A DNA stretch of 64,000 bases from the NCBI GenBank assembly GCA_913776825.1, contig CAJYPV010000032.1:62001-126000 (forward strand), given 5' to 3'. Shown one piece after another: positions 24,736 through 34,422 of this stretch; the first letter of the stretch is position 1; every line of letters starts with the position of its first letter. The stretch comes from Burkholderiaceae bacterium. GTDB lineage: Bacteria; Pseudomonadota; Gammaproteobacteria; Burkholderiales; Burkholderiaceae_C. Under the pieces are notes generated by a model. That model searched no databases. It saw only the letters and a program-made list of their open reading frames with translations, and was not told where the DNA came from. Made by a program: the position numbers and the translations under genes.

Positions 24736-25998
24736 TCAACTGCCGCGCGTCACCGGCATGTCCACCGAGCCGGCCGGCAGCTTGAGGTGGCGTGCCAGCT
24801 CCAGCTTGGCCAGCGAGTTGCGATGCACCTCATCCGGACCATCGGCGAAGCGCAGCGTGCGCTGGCCCGCCCACATGTAGGCCAGCGGCGTGTCGTCGCA
24901 CACGCCCATGCCGCCGTGGACCTGCATGGCCCAGTCGATGACCTTCAGCGCCATGTTGGGCGCGACGATCTTGATCATCGCGATCTCGGCCTTGGCGACC
25001 TTGTTGCCCACCGTGTCCATCATGTAGGCCGCCTTCAGCGTGAGCAGGCGGGCCTGTTCGATGCTGCAGCGGGCCTCGGCGATGCGCTCCTGCGTGACGG
25101 TCTGCTGCGCCAGCGTCTTGCCGAAGGCGGTGCGGGCGATCGCGCGCTGGCACATCAGCTCCAGCGCCCGTTCGGCCGCGCCGATGGAGCGCATGCAGTG
25201 GTGGATTCGTCCCGGCCCCAGCCGGCCTTGCGCGATTTCGAAGCCTCGGCCTTCGCCCAGCAGGATGTTCTCCGCCGGCACATGCACATTCTTGAGTTCG
25301 ATCTCCATGTGGCCATGGGGCGCGTCGTCGTAGCCGAAGACGCTCAGATGGCGCTTCACCGTCACGCCAGGCGTGTTGGCCGGGACCAGCACCATCGACT
25401 GCTGCTCATGGCGGCCGGCGTCCGGATTGGTCTTGCCCATGACGATGTAGAGCGCGCAGCGCGGGTCGCCGGCGCCGGAAGACCACCACTTGGTGCCATT
25501 GATGACGTAGTCGTCGCCGTCGCGCTCGATGCGGCACTGGATGTTGGTGGCATCGGAGGACGCCACCTCCGGCTCGGTCATCAGGAAGGCGGAGCGGATC
25601 TCGCCGCGCAGCAGTGGCGCCAGCCAGCGGTCCTTGTGTTCCTCGGTGCCGTAGCGCTCCAGCGTTTCCATGTTGCCGGTGTCGGGCGCGGAACAGTTGA
25701 AGACTTCGGAGGCCCAGTAGACGCGGCCCATGATCTCCGCCAGCGGGGCGTATTCCAGGTTGGACAGGCCTTCCGGTGCCCGCTCCGAATGCGGCAGGAA
25801 CAGATTCCACAAGCCGGCGGCGCGGGCCTTGGGCTTGAGCTCCTCGATCACGCGGGTGGGAATCCAGGGATTGCCGGCGCGCCGGTTGGCCTCGATTTCC
25901 TCGTGATAGCGGCGCTCGTTCGGATAGATGTGGTCGTCGAAGAAGGCCAGCAGGCGAGCGCGCAGCTGTTCAACTTTGGGGCTGTAGTCGAAGTTCAT
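24736..25998 (-). CDS. Acyl-CoA dehydrogenase
   Basis: 420 residues, FAD-dependent alpha,beta-dehydrogenation of acyl-CoA esters. FLMTEPEVASSDATNIQ and INGTKWWSSGAGDPRC are flavin/substrate-binding motifs; the C-terminal RFADGPDEVHRNSLAKLEL resembles the ACAD11-like subgroup. ATG 25998 chosen with GGGGAGA ahead of it; the open frame above contains only short repeats. The chain-length preference cannot be read from sequence. Possibly co-transcribed with the phosphatase gene upstream (gap 96 bp). Confidence 0.93.
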   Translation of the reverse strand: MNFDYSPKVEQLRARLLAFFDDHIYPNERRYHEEIEANRRAGNPWIPTRVIEELKPKARAAGLWNLFLPHSERAPEGLSNLEYAPLAEIMGRVYWASEVFNCSAPDTGNMETLERYGTEEHKDRWLAPLLRGEIRSAFLMTEPEVASSDATNIQCRIERDGDDYVINGTKWWSSGAGDPRCALYIVMGKTNPDAGRHEQQSMVLVPANTPGVTVKRHLSVFGYDDAPHGHMEIELKNVHVPAENILLGEGRGFEIAQGRLGPGRIHHCMRSIGAAERALELMCQRAIARTAFGKTLAQQTVTQERIAEARCSIEQARLLTLKAAYMMDTVGNKVAKAEIAMIKIVAPNMALKVIDWAMQVHGGMGVCDDTPLAYMWAGQRTLRFADGPDEVHRNSLAKLELARHLKLPAGSVDMPVTRGS

Positions 25999-26027
25999 GT
26001 GGGTCTCCCCGTTGAGCGAATCAATGA

Positions 26028-26080
26028 AGGCGGAATGAAGGCGGCCTGACGGCGGAATGACGGCGGAATGACGGCGGAGG
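26028..26080. repeat. Short tandem repeat GGCGGAATGAC
   Basis: Several imperfect copies of an 11-12 bp unit (GGCGGAATGA/ACGGCGGAATG) between the phosphatase and acyl-CoA dehydrogenase genes. Looks like slippage; no function evident. Confidence 0.6.
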
Positions 26081-26094
26081 ATGGGCACGGCCAC

Positions 26095-26829
26095 TCAGCC
26101 GCGCTGGCTCCGATAACGAAGGTATTGGGCGAACAGCGCTTCCATGGTGGTCGAGCGTTCCGGGCCGTGCAGCGGCTGCATCACCGCGACGTTGACCGCA
26201 CGCAGCAGCCAGTCGCCCGGGCCCTCGCCGACATCCAGCACATTGATGCAGGCCGGCGACTGCACCCAGCTGCCGAGCATCAGCCGCTGGCCGCCGCTGA
26301 CCGCATGCGAGAGCCAGGCCGCATTGACCACCCCATGCAGCACCAGCAAGGCGCAATCCCAGTCGGGATCGGCCCGCAGTCGCGCGATGCCGCCCAGCAC
26401 GCGGTCCAGCAGCTCACCGATGCTTTCGCCGTTCAGGAAGCGCTGCGACTCGGCCACCGGACTGCGCTGCAAGCCGGTGAAGGCCTGCGCCAGATCGGCC
26501 GCAGGAATCTCACCGAGCCGTCCGCCGCGGATTTCCTGCCATTCCGGCCAGACCTGCGGCGTGAGCGCTGTCTGGTCCGAATGGCGCAGCACCCAGTCTG
26601 CGGTCTGCACCGTGCGCGGCAGGCCGGAGACGATCACGCGATCGAAGCGCACGCCCGCCGCGCGAAACGCCTCGCCGGCGGCGCGGGCCTGGGCCACGCC
26701 TTCGTCATTCAGGGCGACCTGCTCGGGCAGCACCGGACGCCCGGTGGCGCCGTCGAAATAGGTGACCGCGCCATGCCGCATCAGATAGAGGCGACGTCGC
26801 TTCGGCGCGCGAGGCAAGGTGTCCAGCAT
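26095..26829 (-). CDS. Histidine phosphatase family protein
   Basis: 244 residues from ATG 26829 (MLDTLPRAPKRRRLYLMRHG). The RHG catalytic triad at about 18-20 and the second catalytic His in LLVLHGVVNAAWL identify the phosphoglycerate-mutase-like superfamily; ARAAGEAFRAAGVRFDRVIV SGLPRT shows the usual helix then arginine. Substrate not predictable. Transcribed in the same direction as the acyl-CoA dehydrogenase and divergent from the acyltransferase gene. Confidence 0.88.
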   Translation of the reverse strand: MLDTLPRAPKRRRLYLMRHGAVTYFDGATGRPVLPEQVALNDEGVAQARAAGEAFRAAGVRFDRVIVSGLPRTVQTADWVLRHSDQTALTPQVWPEWQEIRGGRLGEIPAADLAQAFTGLQRSPVAESQRFLNGESIGELLDRVLGGIARLRADPDWDCALLVLHGVVNAAWLSHAVSGGQRLMLGSWVQSPACINVLDVGEGPGDWLLRAVNVAVMQPLHGPERSTTMEALFAQYLRYRSQRG

Positions 26830-27041
26830 GGGCGGCAGTGTGGCCCAAGGCAGGATCGCGTTCTGTCGCGCAGGCGGCAGGGCTGACAATTCGCCCGCTG
26901 CGGCGTCCGGCTCCGTCCGACAGCGGCGCAGGTGTCCGGTCCGCTGCCGGATGCCGCCTCCTGATGGCGGCCAGTTGCCTGCCTGCCTGCCGCACGCCTG
27001 CGTGCCCGCTGCTTCTCCTTGATCGATTGCTGCCTTCTTCC

Positions 27042-29075
27042 ATGTCTGACGCCTTGGCGACATCGCCCGCTCCCCACACCTCCGAGGCGCCGCTGCGGGC
27101 GGACATCCAGATCCTGCGCGCGCTGGCGGTGCTCTGGGTGCTGGCCTATCACGCGCAACTGCCGGGGGCGTCGGGCGGCTACCTGGGCGTGGACATCTTC
27201 TTCGTCGTCTCCGGCTTCCTGATCACCGGGCTGATCGACCGGGCGCTGCGGCACGGGCGCTTTTCGTTCGCCGCGTTCTACGGGCGCCGCGCGCGACGAC
27301 TGTTACCCGCGGCTTACGTGGTGCTGGCCGCCACGCTGTTGCTCGCGCCATGGACGCTCAATCGCAGCGAGCAACTGGACCTCGTGACCCAGACCTGGGG
27401 CGCGCTCGGCTTCGCCAGCAACCTGGTGCTGTGGCAGCAGACCGGCTACTTCCAGGGCGCTTCGGAGCTCAAGCCGCTGCTGCACTTCTGGTCGCTGGCG
27501 CTGGAGGAGCAGTACTACCTGCTGCTGCCGGCGCTGCTGGTGATGACGCGTGCGTCCGCTCGCGGGATCGTGCTGTCGGCGATCACGCTGCTGAGCGTTG
27601 TGTGGCTGGTGCTGTGGCAATCGCAGGATGCGAGCGCGGCGTTCTACCTGCTGCCGACCCGCGCGTGGGAGCTGGGCCTGGGCTCCATCGGCGCGCTGTG
27701 GGCGCACCGGTTGTCCGCGCCGCCGTCGCAGCGGCTGTTGCGCTGGATGGCCTGGCCGGCCTGGTCGCTGCTGATCCTGGTGCCGATCGCCCCGCAGTGG
27801 TTCGGTACCGCGCATCCCGGGCCCGCTGCGGCCGTGGTCAATCTGGCAACGCTGGCGCTGCTGCTGCGCACCGACGCCGTCGTGCCGCGCTGGAGCGCGC
27901 CGCTGGTGCGGATCGGCGATGCGTCCTATGCGCTCTATCTGGTGCACTGGCCGCTGCTGGCGATCCTGCACAACGCCTGGGTCGGCGTGCGTTCGGCGGA
28001 TTCGCCGCTGTGGCTGTGGCGCCTGGGCGCGGTCGCGCTGGCGGCACTGCTCGCCGCGGCGCTGCATGTGGCGATCGAGCGCCCGGCCAAGCAGGCCCTC
28101 ACCGGTCGACGCGGCGGGGCCGTGCTGCTGAGCGGCACCGTGCTGATCGCGCTGGGCGCCGGTCTGCTGCGATTGTGGACACCCTCATCCGGCGCGGTGG
28201 ATTTCGTCGAGCTGCGGCGTCCCAACTATGGGCTGTCCGCCAACTGCGATGCGGAGGAGCCGTTCCAGGGCCGCGCCGATTGCCGCAGTGGCCCGTCGCC
28301 GCGCTGGCTGATCTGGGGCGATTCCTATGCGATGCACCTGGTGCCGGGCCTGGACGAGGCCCTGGGATCGCGCGGGCTGGTGCAGGCGACCAAGTCCTCC
28401 TGCGGCCCGTTCCCCGGCGTCACGCCGGTGCGGCCGGAGCTGGGGCCGGGCCACAGCTTCGCGTCGCCCTGGATCGAGCAGTGCGCGGCCTTCAATGCCT
28501 CTGTGCTGACCTGGCTGGCGCGGCATCCGGAGATCGACACCGTGGTGCTGTCCAGTTTGTTGACCCAATATCTGGAGGCGCCGAAATACGCCTTGCAGCG
28601 CACCGCCGATGGCGCACGCGTGACCGATCCCACCGCCATGGCGGACGCCGCGCTGCAGGACCTGCAAGCGACGGTGCGACGGTTGAAGGCGATGGGCAAG
28701 CGGGTGCTGTTCATTGCGCCGCCGCCGTCGGCGCCGTTCGACATCGCCGCCTGCCTGGAGCGCGCGCAGGCCGGGCGCTGGACCTTGGGCGCCACGCCCG
28801 GTTGCCGGATCCGGCCCGATGAAGACCGCGAGCGCCGCGCCGCCGAACACCGCTTCGTGACGGCGATGTCGGCCGCGATGGCGCCGGGCACCGTGCTGCG
28901 CTTCGAGCCGATGCTTTGTCGTGCCGAGGACTGCGACGTCGCGCGTGACGGCGTGCCGCTGTATCGCGACGCCGGTCACCTGAGCCGCGCCGGCTCCCGC
29001 CTGCTGCTGCCGCCCTTGATCAGGGAGACGGGTTGGGTGCACGGCCCACAGCCGTCGTCGATGGACAAGCGCTAG
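27042..29075 (+). CDS. OafA/YrhL-type membrane acyltransferase with SGNH domain
   Basis: 677 residues. The N-terminal half (about 20-385) is an acyltransferase-3 domain of about ten membrane helices, with DIQILRALAVLWVLAYHAQL, GGYLGVDIFFVVSGFLITGL and FWSLALEEQYYLLLPALLVM. The C-terminal half (about 420-660) is a periplasmic SGNH hydrolase fold, with IWGDSYAMHLVPGL (nucleophile Ser) and the catalytic DAGHLSRAG. Such proteins O-acetylate surface polysaccharides. ATG 27042 chosen; the frame is open for 68 codons above but those are unlike the family and overlap the divergent gene's promoter. Confidence 0.92.
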   Translation: MSDALATSPAPHTSEAPLRADIQILRALAVLWVLAYHAQLPGASGGYLGVDIFFVVSGFLITGLIDRALRHGRFSFAAFYGRRARRLLPAAYVVLAATLLLAPWTLNRSEQLDLVTQTWGALGFASNLVLWQQTGYFQGASELKPLLHFWSLALEEQYYLLLPALLVMTRASARGIVLSAITLLSVVWLVLWQSQDASAAFYLLPTRAWELGLGSIGALWAHRLSAPPSQRLLRWMAWPAWSLLILVPIAPQWFGTAHPGPAAAVVNLATLALLLRTDAVVPRWSAPLVRIGDASYALYLVHWPLLAILHNAWVGVRSADSPLWLWRLGAVALAALLAAALHVAIERPAKQALTGRRGGAVLLSGTVLIALGAGLLRLWTPSSGAVDFVELRRPNYGLSANCDAEEPFQGRADCRSGPSPRWLIWGDSYAMHLVPGLDEALGSRGLVQATKSSCGPFPGVTPVRPELGPGHSFASPWIEQCAAFNASVLTWLARHPEIDTVVLSSLLTQYLEAPKYALQRTADGARVTDPTAMADAALQDLQATVRRLKAMGKRVLFIAPPPSAPFDIAACLERAQAGRWTLGATPGCRIRPDEDRERRAAEHRFVTAMSAAMAPGTVLRFEPMLCRAEDCDVARDGVPLYRDAGHLSRAGSRLLLPPLIRETGWVHGPQPSSMDKR

Positions 29076-29176
29076 CCAGCGCCACGCCCCGCTGACCTGC
29101 CCACTCGCCCGCGCGCATCCACGCATCCAGACGCATCCAAGAGCATCCTCACGCATGCAGAGGCAGCGGTGTGTCG

Positions 29177-29250
29177 CAGGGCGCGAGCCCGAGGCCGCGC
29201 GAAGGAATGCGAACGCGCCTGACTGAGCGCGGCCTCGGGCTCGTGCCCTG
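29177..29250. repeat. 24-bp inverted repeat between convergent genes
   Basis: CAGGGCGCGAGCCCGAGGCC (from 29177, 24 bp in all) is repeated in reverse complement at 29227-29250 with one mismatch and a 26-nt spacer. There is no T run on either strand. It lies between the ends of the acyltransferase and antiporter genes. Several GCATCC repeats precede it (29115-29157). Confidence 0.7.
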
Positions 29251-29362
29251 TTGCTCGGTGTTGCGAGTACTGTGGACGCCGCGACTGCCGCGACCGCCAC
29301 AACCGCTTGCAACCGCAGCAACCTGAGCCCGTCCCCGCGTGCCCCGCACCCGGAGACCCGAC

Positions 29363-31360
29363 TCACACCACCAGCAAGCCTTGCTCCGCCCGCGCGAGCG
29401 ATTCCGGCGTCCCAGACACCACCAGCGTGTCGCCGGCTTGCAGCACCAGATCGTCCTCGGCGGTTCGCACCGCGCCGTTGCGTCGCCGCACCGACACGAT
29501 GCTCACCTGCCAGCTCGACGCCTGCAGATCGCGCAGCGACTGACCGACCAGCGGGCTGGCCTCGGGCAGGCTGATGGACAGCAGCCGGGCCTGATCGCGG
29601 TCTTCGGCGGTGTCGTCGTCGGAGCCGTGGAAGTAGCCGCGCAGCAGGCCATAGCGGCGATCGCGGGCATCGCGGGCGATGCGCAGCACCCGACGCATCG
29701 GCACGCCGACCAGCGCCAGCGCATGGCTGGCCAGCATCAGCGAGCCTTCGATCGCCTCGGGGACCACTTCGGTGGCACCCGCAGCGCGCAGCTTTTCCAG
29801 ATCGCTGTCGTCGATGGTCCGGACGATCACCGGAATGCGCGGCGAATGGCTGCGCACCTCGTGCAGCACCTTCAAGGCGGAGGGTGTGTCGTGATAGCTG
29901 ATCACCACCGCGCTGGCGCGCGACAGGCCGGCCGCGATCAGGCTGGGCAGTCGCGCCGCATCGCCGAAGACCACGCTCTGGCCCGCCGCAGCGGCCTGGC
30001 GGACGCGGTCCGGATCCAGGTCCAGCGCCATGTACGGGATTTTTTCGGCCTCCAGCAGGCGCGCCAGGTTCTGACCGCTGCGACCGTAGCCGCAGATGAT
30101 CACGTGGGCCTCGGTCTGGATGGACTTCTTGGCGATCGAGGTCAGCTGCACCGACTGCAGCAGCCAGTCGCTGGCCGACAGTTTCATCACGATGCGGTCG
30201 CTGTATTCGATGATCAGCGGCGTCATCAGCATCGACATCACCATCGCCGCCAGCACCGGGCTGACCCACTGCGCGGCGATCAGGTTGTGCTGCGCGCCCA
30301 GCGTGAGCAGCACGAAGCCGAATTCACCGGCCTGCGCCAGATACAGACCGGTGCGCAGCGCGGTGCCGGTCGGCGAGCGGAACAGCTTGGCCAGCCCCGC
30401 CACCAGGATGAACTTGGCCAGCGTGGGCACCAGCGTCAGCACGATCACCAGCGGCCATTGGTAGACCAGCGTCTGCCAATCCAGCCGCATGCCAATGGTG
30501 ATGAAGAACAGCCCCAGCAGCACATCGTGGAAGGGGCGGATGTCCATTTCCACCTGATGCTTGTATTCGGTCTCCGCGATCAGCATGCCGGCCACGAAGG
30601 CACCCAGCGCCAGAGACAGGCCCGCATGCTCGGTCAGCCAGGCCAGGCCCAGCGTCACCAGCAGCAGGTTGAGCATGAAGAGCTCCTGGCTCTTGCGCCG
30701 CGCCACCAGCGTCAGCCAGCGGCGCATCACATGCTGGCCGCCGGTCAGCAGCAGCACCAGCAACAGCACCGCCTTCAGGCCGGCCCAGGCCAGGGTCTGC
30801 GCCATCGCGCTGCCGCTGCCGCCCAGCGCCGGGATCAGCACCAGCAAGGGCACCACCGCCAGATCCTGGAACAGCAGCACCCCGATCACGCGCCGGCCGT
30901 GCTCGCTTTCCAGCTCCAGCCGCTCGGACATCAGCTTGACCACGATCGCGGTGGAGCTCATCGCCATCGCCGCGCCCAGCACCAGCGCGCCCTGCCAGCC
31001 CAGGTCCCAGGGCCGGCCCATCGCCGCGAATCCCCAGCGCAGCAGCGCCTGGCCGAGCATGGTGCCGACGATGGTCACCACCACCTGAAGCAGGCCCAGG
31101 CCGAACACCATCGACCGCATGCTGTTGAGCTTGGGCAGGTTGAATTCCAGGCCGATGGCGAACATCAGGAACACCACCCCGAATTCCGCCAGATGCTGGA
31201 CCGCCGGCACATCGCTGGCCAGCGCCAGCGCATTCGGGCCGATCACGACCCCCACGACCAGGTAGCCCAGGATCGGCGGCAGCTTCAGTGAACGGCAGAC
31301 CACGACGCCGAGCACGGCGGCGACAAGATAAAGCAGGGTCAGATCCAGGGCACTGAGCAT
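29363..31360 (-). CDS. KefB-type monovalent cation:proton antiporter (CPA2)
   Basis: 665 residues. Twelve or so membrane helices in residues 1-385 (LPPILGYLVVGVVIGPNALA; FGVVFLMFAIGLEFNLPKLN), then a TrkA-N NAD-binding domain (VIICGYGRSGQNLARLLE at about 417-434; VVFGDAAR) and a C-terminal TrkA-C/RCK domain (about 575-660). It exchanges K+ or Na+ for protons and is probably gated by nucleotide or thiol ligands. No kefF-like ancillary gene adjoins it. Confidence 0.93.
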   Translation of the reverse strand: MLSALDLTLLYLVAAVLGVVVCRSLKLPPILGYLVVGVVIGPNALALASDVPAVQHLAEFGVVFLMFAIGLEFNLPKLNSMRSMVFGLGLLQVVVTIVGTMLGQALLRWGFAAMGRPWDLGWQGALVLGAAMAMSSTAIVVKLMSERLELESEHGRRVIGVLLFQDLAVVPLLVLIPALGGSGSAMAQTLAWAGLKAVLLLVLLLTGGQHVMRRWLTLVARRKSQELFMLNLLLVTLGLAWLTEHAGLSLALGAFVAGMLIAETEYKHQVEMDIRPFHDVLLGLFFITIGMRLDWQTLVYQWPLVIVLTLVPTLAKFILVAGLAKLFRSPTGTALRTGLYLAQAGEFGFVLLTLGAQHNLIAAQWVSPVLAAMVMSMLMTPLIIEYSDRIVMKLSASDWLLQSVQLTSIAKKSIQTEAHVIICGYGRSGQNLARLLEAEKIPYMALDLDPDRVRQAAAAGQSVVFGDAARLPSLIAAGLSRASAVVISYHDTPSALKVLHEVRSHSPRIPVIVRTIDDSDLEKLRAAGATEVVPEAIEGSLMLASHALALVGVPMRRVLRIARDARDRRYGLLRGYFHGSDDDTAEDRDQARLLSISLPEASPLVGQSLRDLQASSWQVSIVSVRRRNGAVRTAEDDLVLQAGDTLVVSGTPESLARAEQGLLVV

Positions 31361-31650
31361 GGCGTCGATGGTAGCGGCGGCGGGGCCGCAGGACGGGTCG
31401 GAACCGGGCCTGGGTGGCGCGAATCCGTCAGTCGCGCAGGCTGGTGTCGGATGTGCGCTGCATCACGCTCGGGGCATCGACCTCCCCCGGACAGGACTGG
31501 AAAAGTGCACGGTGCGGGCGCACACTCATCGCCCACATCCTCTTTATGCGTGGCCTGCATGCCCGCATGTGCACTCGGCTTTGGTGGACGGGGCGGAGCG
31601 CCAAGGCTTCGAGGTACCGTTCGCGCCACCAAAAAGTTTCGGAGCATGAC

Positions 31651-32922
31651 ATGCCCAATCTGTCTTTCGTTTCTCCCACGCGCAACAGTCCCTGGGGCAC
31701 CTACCTGTCCCAGATCGACGCCGTCGAGCCTTACCTGGGCAAGCTGGCACGCTGGGTGGAAACGCTGCGCCGCCCCAAGCGTGCGCTGATCGTGGATATC
31801 CCCATCGAACTGGACAACGGCACCATCGCCCACTTCGAGGGCTATCGGGTGCAGCACAGCCTGACCCGCGGCCCCGGCAAGGGCGGCGTGCGTTATCACC
31901 CGGACGTGACGCTGGAAGAAGTGATGGCGCTGTCGGCCTGGATGACGGTCAAGAACGCCGCGGTGAACCTGCCTTACGGCGGCGCCAAGGGCGGCATCCG
32001 TCTGGATCCGAAGACGCTCTCGCTCAAGGAGCTGGAGAAGGTCACCCGTCGCTACACCAGCGAAATCGGCATGATCATCGGCCCGACGCAGGACATTCCC
32101 GCGCCGGACGTGAACACCAACGGCCAGATCATGGCCTGGATGATGGACACGTATTCGATGAACGTCGGCGCCACCGCCACCGGCGTGGTCACCGGCAAGC
32201 CGATCGCCCTGGGCGGTTCGCTGGGCCGCGTGGCCGCCACCGGCCGTGGCGTGTTCGTCGTGGGCCGTGAGGCGATGCGCCGTCTGAACGTGCCGCTGGA
32301 AGGTGCGCGCGTGGCGGTGCAGGGCTTCGGCAACGTGGGCTCGGTGGCCGCCAAGATGTTCGCCTCCAACGGCGCCATCATCGTGGCGGTGCAGGACCAC
32401 ACCGGCACCATCCTGAACGAGAAGGGTCTGGACATGACCGACCTGCTCGACCATGTGGCCAAGACCGGCGGCGTGGGCGGCTTCAAGGGCGCCGACCGCA
32501 TCGACAACGAGAACTTCTGGGATGTGAAGTCCGACATCCTGATCCCCGCCGCGCTGGAAGGCCAGATCACCGGCGAGCGCGCCAAGCGCGTCCAGACCCG
32601 TGTGGTGCTGGAAGGCGCCAACGGCCCGACGACGCCGGACGGCGACGCCGTGCTGGCCGATCGCGGCATCATCGTGGTGCCGGACGTGATCGCCAACGCC
32701 GGTGGCGTGACCGTGTCCTACTTCGAATGGGTGCAGGACTTCTCGTCCTTCTTCTGGACCGAAGACGAGATCAATGTCCGCCTGGACAAGATCCTGGTCG
32801 GCGCCTTCAAGGGCATCTGGGACACCGCCGAGCAGCACCGCATTCCGCTGCGCACCGCCGCGTTCACCGTGGCCTGCACCCGGGTGCTGGAAGCGCGCGA
32901 AGAGCGCGGCCTCTACCCCTGA
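31651..32922 (+). CDS. gdhA: Glutamate dehydrogenase (Glu/Leu/Phe/Val family)
   Basis: 423 residues, hexameric short form. LTRGPGKGGVRYHPDVTLEE, LPYGGAKGGIRLDPK (catalytic Lys region) and the dinucleotide motif VQGFGNVGSVAAK are diagnostic. Converts glutamate to 2-oxoglutarate and ammonium. ATG 31651 has GGAG eight bases upstream and gives the family N-terminus. Coenzyme preference not assigned. Terminator at 33116-33136. Confidence 0.95.
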   Translation: MPNLSFVSPTRNSPWGTYLSQIDAVEPYLGKLARWVETLRRPKRALIVDIPIELDNGTIAHFEGYRVQHSLTRGPGKGGVRYHPDVTLEEVMALSAWMTVKNAAVNLPYGGAKGGIRLDPKTLSLKELEKVTRRYTSEIGMIIGPTQDIPAPDVNTNGQIMAWMMDTYSMNVGATATGVVTGKPIALGGSLGRVAATGRGVFVVGREAMRRLNVPLEGARVAVQGFGNVGSVAAKMFASNGAIIVAVQDHTGTILNEKGLDMTDLLDHVAKTGGVGGFKGADRIDNENFWDVKSDILIPAALEGQITGERAKRVQTRVVLEGANGPTTPDGDAVLADRGIIVVPDVIANAGGVTVSYFEWVQDFSSFFWTEDEINVRLDKILVGAFKGIWDTAEQHRIPLRTAAFTVACTRVLEAREERGLYP

Positions 32923-33115
32923 TCGGCCGAGCGCCACGGCGCTGACCGGCACCGCGTCGTCGCCCACCCGGCCGACGCGGCCCGATCTGCGGCGGGCGGC
33001 CTCATCGGCCTCTCGCGGTGGATCGGTCCGGCACCGTGGCCGCTGCCAGACGACTCGTCCGCTGGCCGGTCAGTTGATCTGTCCGCTGACCTGTCAGTTG
33101 ACCTGTCTGTGGATC

Positions 33116-33136
33116 GGCCCCTTCGGGGGCCTTTTT
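33116..33136 (+). terminator. Rho-independent terminator after gdhA
   Basis: GGCCCC, loop TTC, GGGGGCC, then five T residues (33132-33136). About 190 bp after the gdhA stop. Ahead of it (33065-33110) are irregular copies of CTGACCTGTCAGTTGA. Confidence 0.75.
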
Positions 33137-33188
33137 CATGCGCGCGCGGAACGCGCCGCGTGGGTGGCGACGCCCGCGCCCGGACGTC

Positions 33189-33584
33189 TCACGACCGGGT
33201 CGCCGTGGGCTGGAGTTCGACCCGCTGCGGCGGCCGGCTCCAGCGCGGACCGAGCCCGTCCAGCACCTCGGCGGGATCGAGCGACCGGATCGGAATGCTC
33301 AGATCCGATGGAATCCGCTCATGCGCCATCAGCGCCATGTAGCGCAGCGCCGAGACCCGCAGGAAGGATGCGAAGTTGCCGACCGCGCCGCGTGCGGCGA
33401 CCAGCTCGTCATAGAGCCGGGCGATCAGCTGGGTGACGCTCAGGCCGTCGCGGGCGGCGATCTCCTCCAACACGTCCCAGTGCAGGTTTTCCAGCCGGAT
33501 GCTGGTCACCACACCATGCAGCCGCACGGAGCGGGTGCGCGATTCATAGGACTGGGGATCCGCGCTGATGAACACCTGGCACAT
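33189..33584 (-). CDS. Ribbon-helix-helix domain protein
   Basis: 131 residues from ATG 33584 (MCQVFISADPQSYESRTRSV). Residues about 18-70 (VRLHGVVTSIRLENLHWDVL followed by EEIAARDGLSVTQLIARLYD) are a ribbon-helix-helix of the RHH_4 kind, followed by SFLRVSALRYMAL, also conserved in that family. Often annotated as 'arylsulfate sulfotransferase-like' or hypothetical; a DNA-binding role is likely but unproved. A C-terminal tail of about 40 residues is proline/arginine-rich. Confidence 0.82.
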   Translation of the reverse strand: MCQVFISADPQSYESRTRSVRLHGVVTSIRLENLHWDVLEEIAARDGLSVTQLIARLYDELVAARGAVGNFASFLRVSALRYMALMAHERIPSDLSIPIRSLDPAEVLDGLGPRWSRPPQRVELQPTATRS

Positions 33585-33683
33585 GGCGTGTCCTTTCAAT
33601 GGCTCGCAGGCGATGGGCAGGGCATTGTGCGCCTCTGCCCCCGCCATGCGCGCACAGGGGCCAGCCGGCTGGCGGGCCGCGGG

Positions 33684-34262
33684 TCAGTGACTGATGCGCG
33701 TGTCCAGCACCGTCAGGAACTGGGCGATCCACGCCGGATGCGCCGGCCAGGCGGGCGCGGTGACCAGCCGACCATCGGTCACCGCCTGATCGACCGGGAT
33801 GTCCGCATAACTCGCCCCGGCCAGCTCCACTTCGGCCGCGCAAGCGGGATAAGCCGACACCCGCTTGCCCCGGATGATCCCGGCGGCCGCCAGCAGCTGG
33901 GCGCCGTGGCAGATGGCGGCGATCGGCTTGTCCGCCTGCGAGAAATGCTGGATCAGCGGCAGCACGCCGGCGACGGTGCGCAAGTATTCGGGCGCGCGTC
34001 CGCCGGGGATGACCAGCGCGTCGTAGTCCTGCGGGCGGATCTCGTCGAAGCTCGCGTTCAGGGTGAACCGGTGGCCGGGCTTTTCGGAATAGGTCTGGGC
34101 GCCTTCGAAGTCATGGATCGCGGTCAGCACATGGTCGCCGGCCTTCTTGCCGGGACACACCGCATGCACCTGATGACCGACCGCCAGCAAGGCCTGGAAG
34201 GGCACCATGATTTCGTAGTCTTCGACGTAATCGCCGGCCAGCAACAACAGCTTCTTGCTCAT
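33684..34262 (-). CDS. DJ-1/PfpI family protein
   Basis: 192 residues. Class I glutamine amidotransferase-like fold with the nucleophile elbow AAICHGAQLLAAAG (Cys about 119) and ALVIPGGRAPEYLR. Related proteins are proteases, deglycases or chaperones; which applies here cannot be told. ATG 34262 (MSKKLLLLAGDYVEDYEIMV) chosen for family fit. Alone between a ribbon-helix-helix gene and a PAP2 gene on the same strand. Confidence 0.9.
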   Translation of the reverse strand: MSKKLLLLAGDYVEDYEIMVPFQALLAVGHQVHAVCPGKKAGDHVLTAIHDFEGAQTYSEKPGHRFTLNASFDEIRPQDYDALVIPGGRAPEYLRTVAGVLPLIQHFSQADKPIAAICHGAQLLAAAGIIRGKRVSAYPACAAEVELAGASYADIPVDQAVTDGRLVTAPAWPAHPAWIAQFLTVLDTRISH

Positions 34263-34422
34263 CGCCTGTCTCCACATCGTGATCGGAGTCACGATTCTGG
34301 GAAGCGATGGTCGCCGGCGGGTAGTAGCCGGTTGTGAAGTTGAGCGGTTGGGGGCAGAGATCCCGCACCAAGCCCGCGGCGATCAAGCCGCTTGCAGGAT
34401 CGCTTTCAGCTCGTCAGGCTCG

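Noticed and set aside
26838..27041. N-terminal extension of the acyltransferase
   Set aside because: Open in frame but unlike the family and lying in the divergent promoter region; the ATG at 27042 starts the conserved part.
29339..31291. 650-codon plus-strand open frame
   Set aside because: Antisense to the KefB-type antiporter gene, composition typical of a GC-rich shadow frame.
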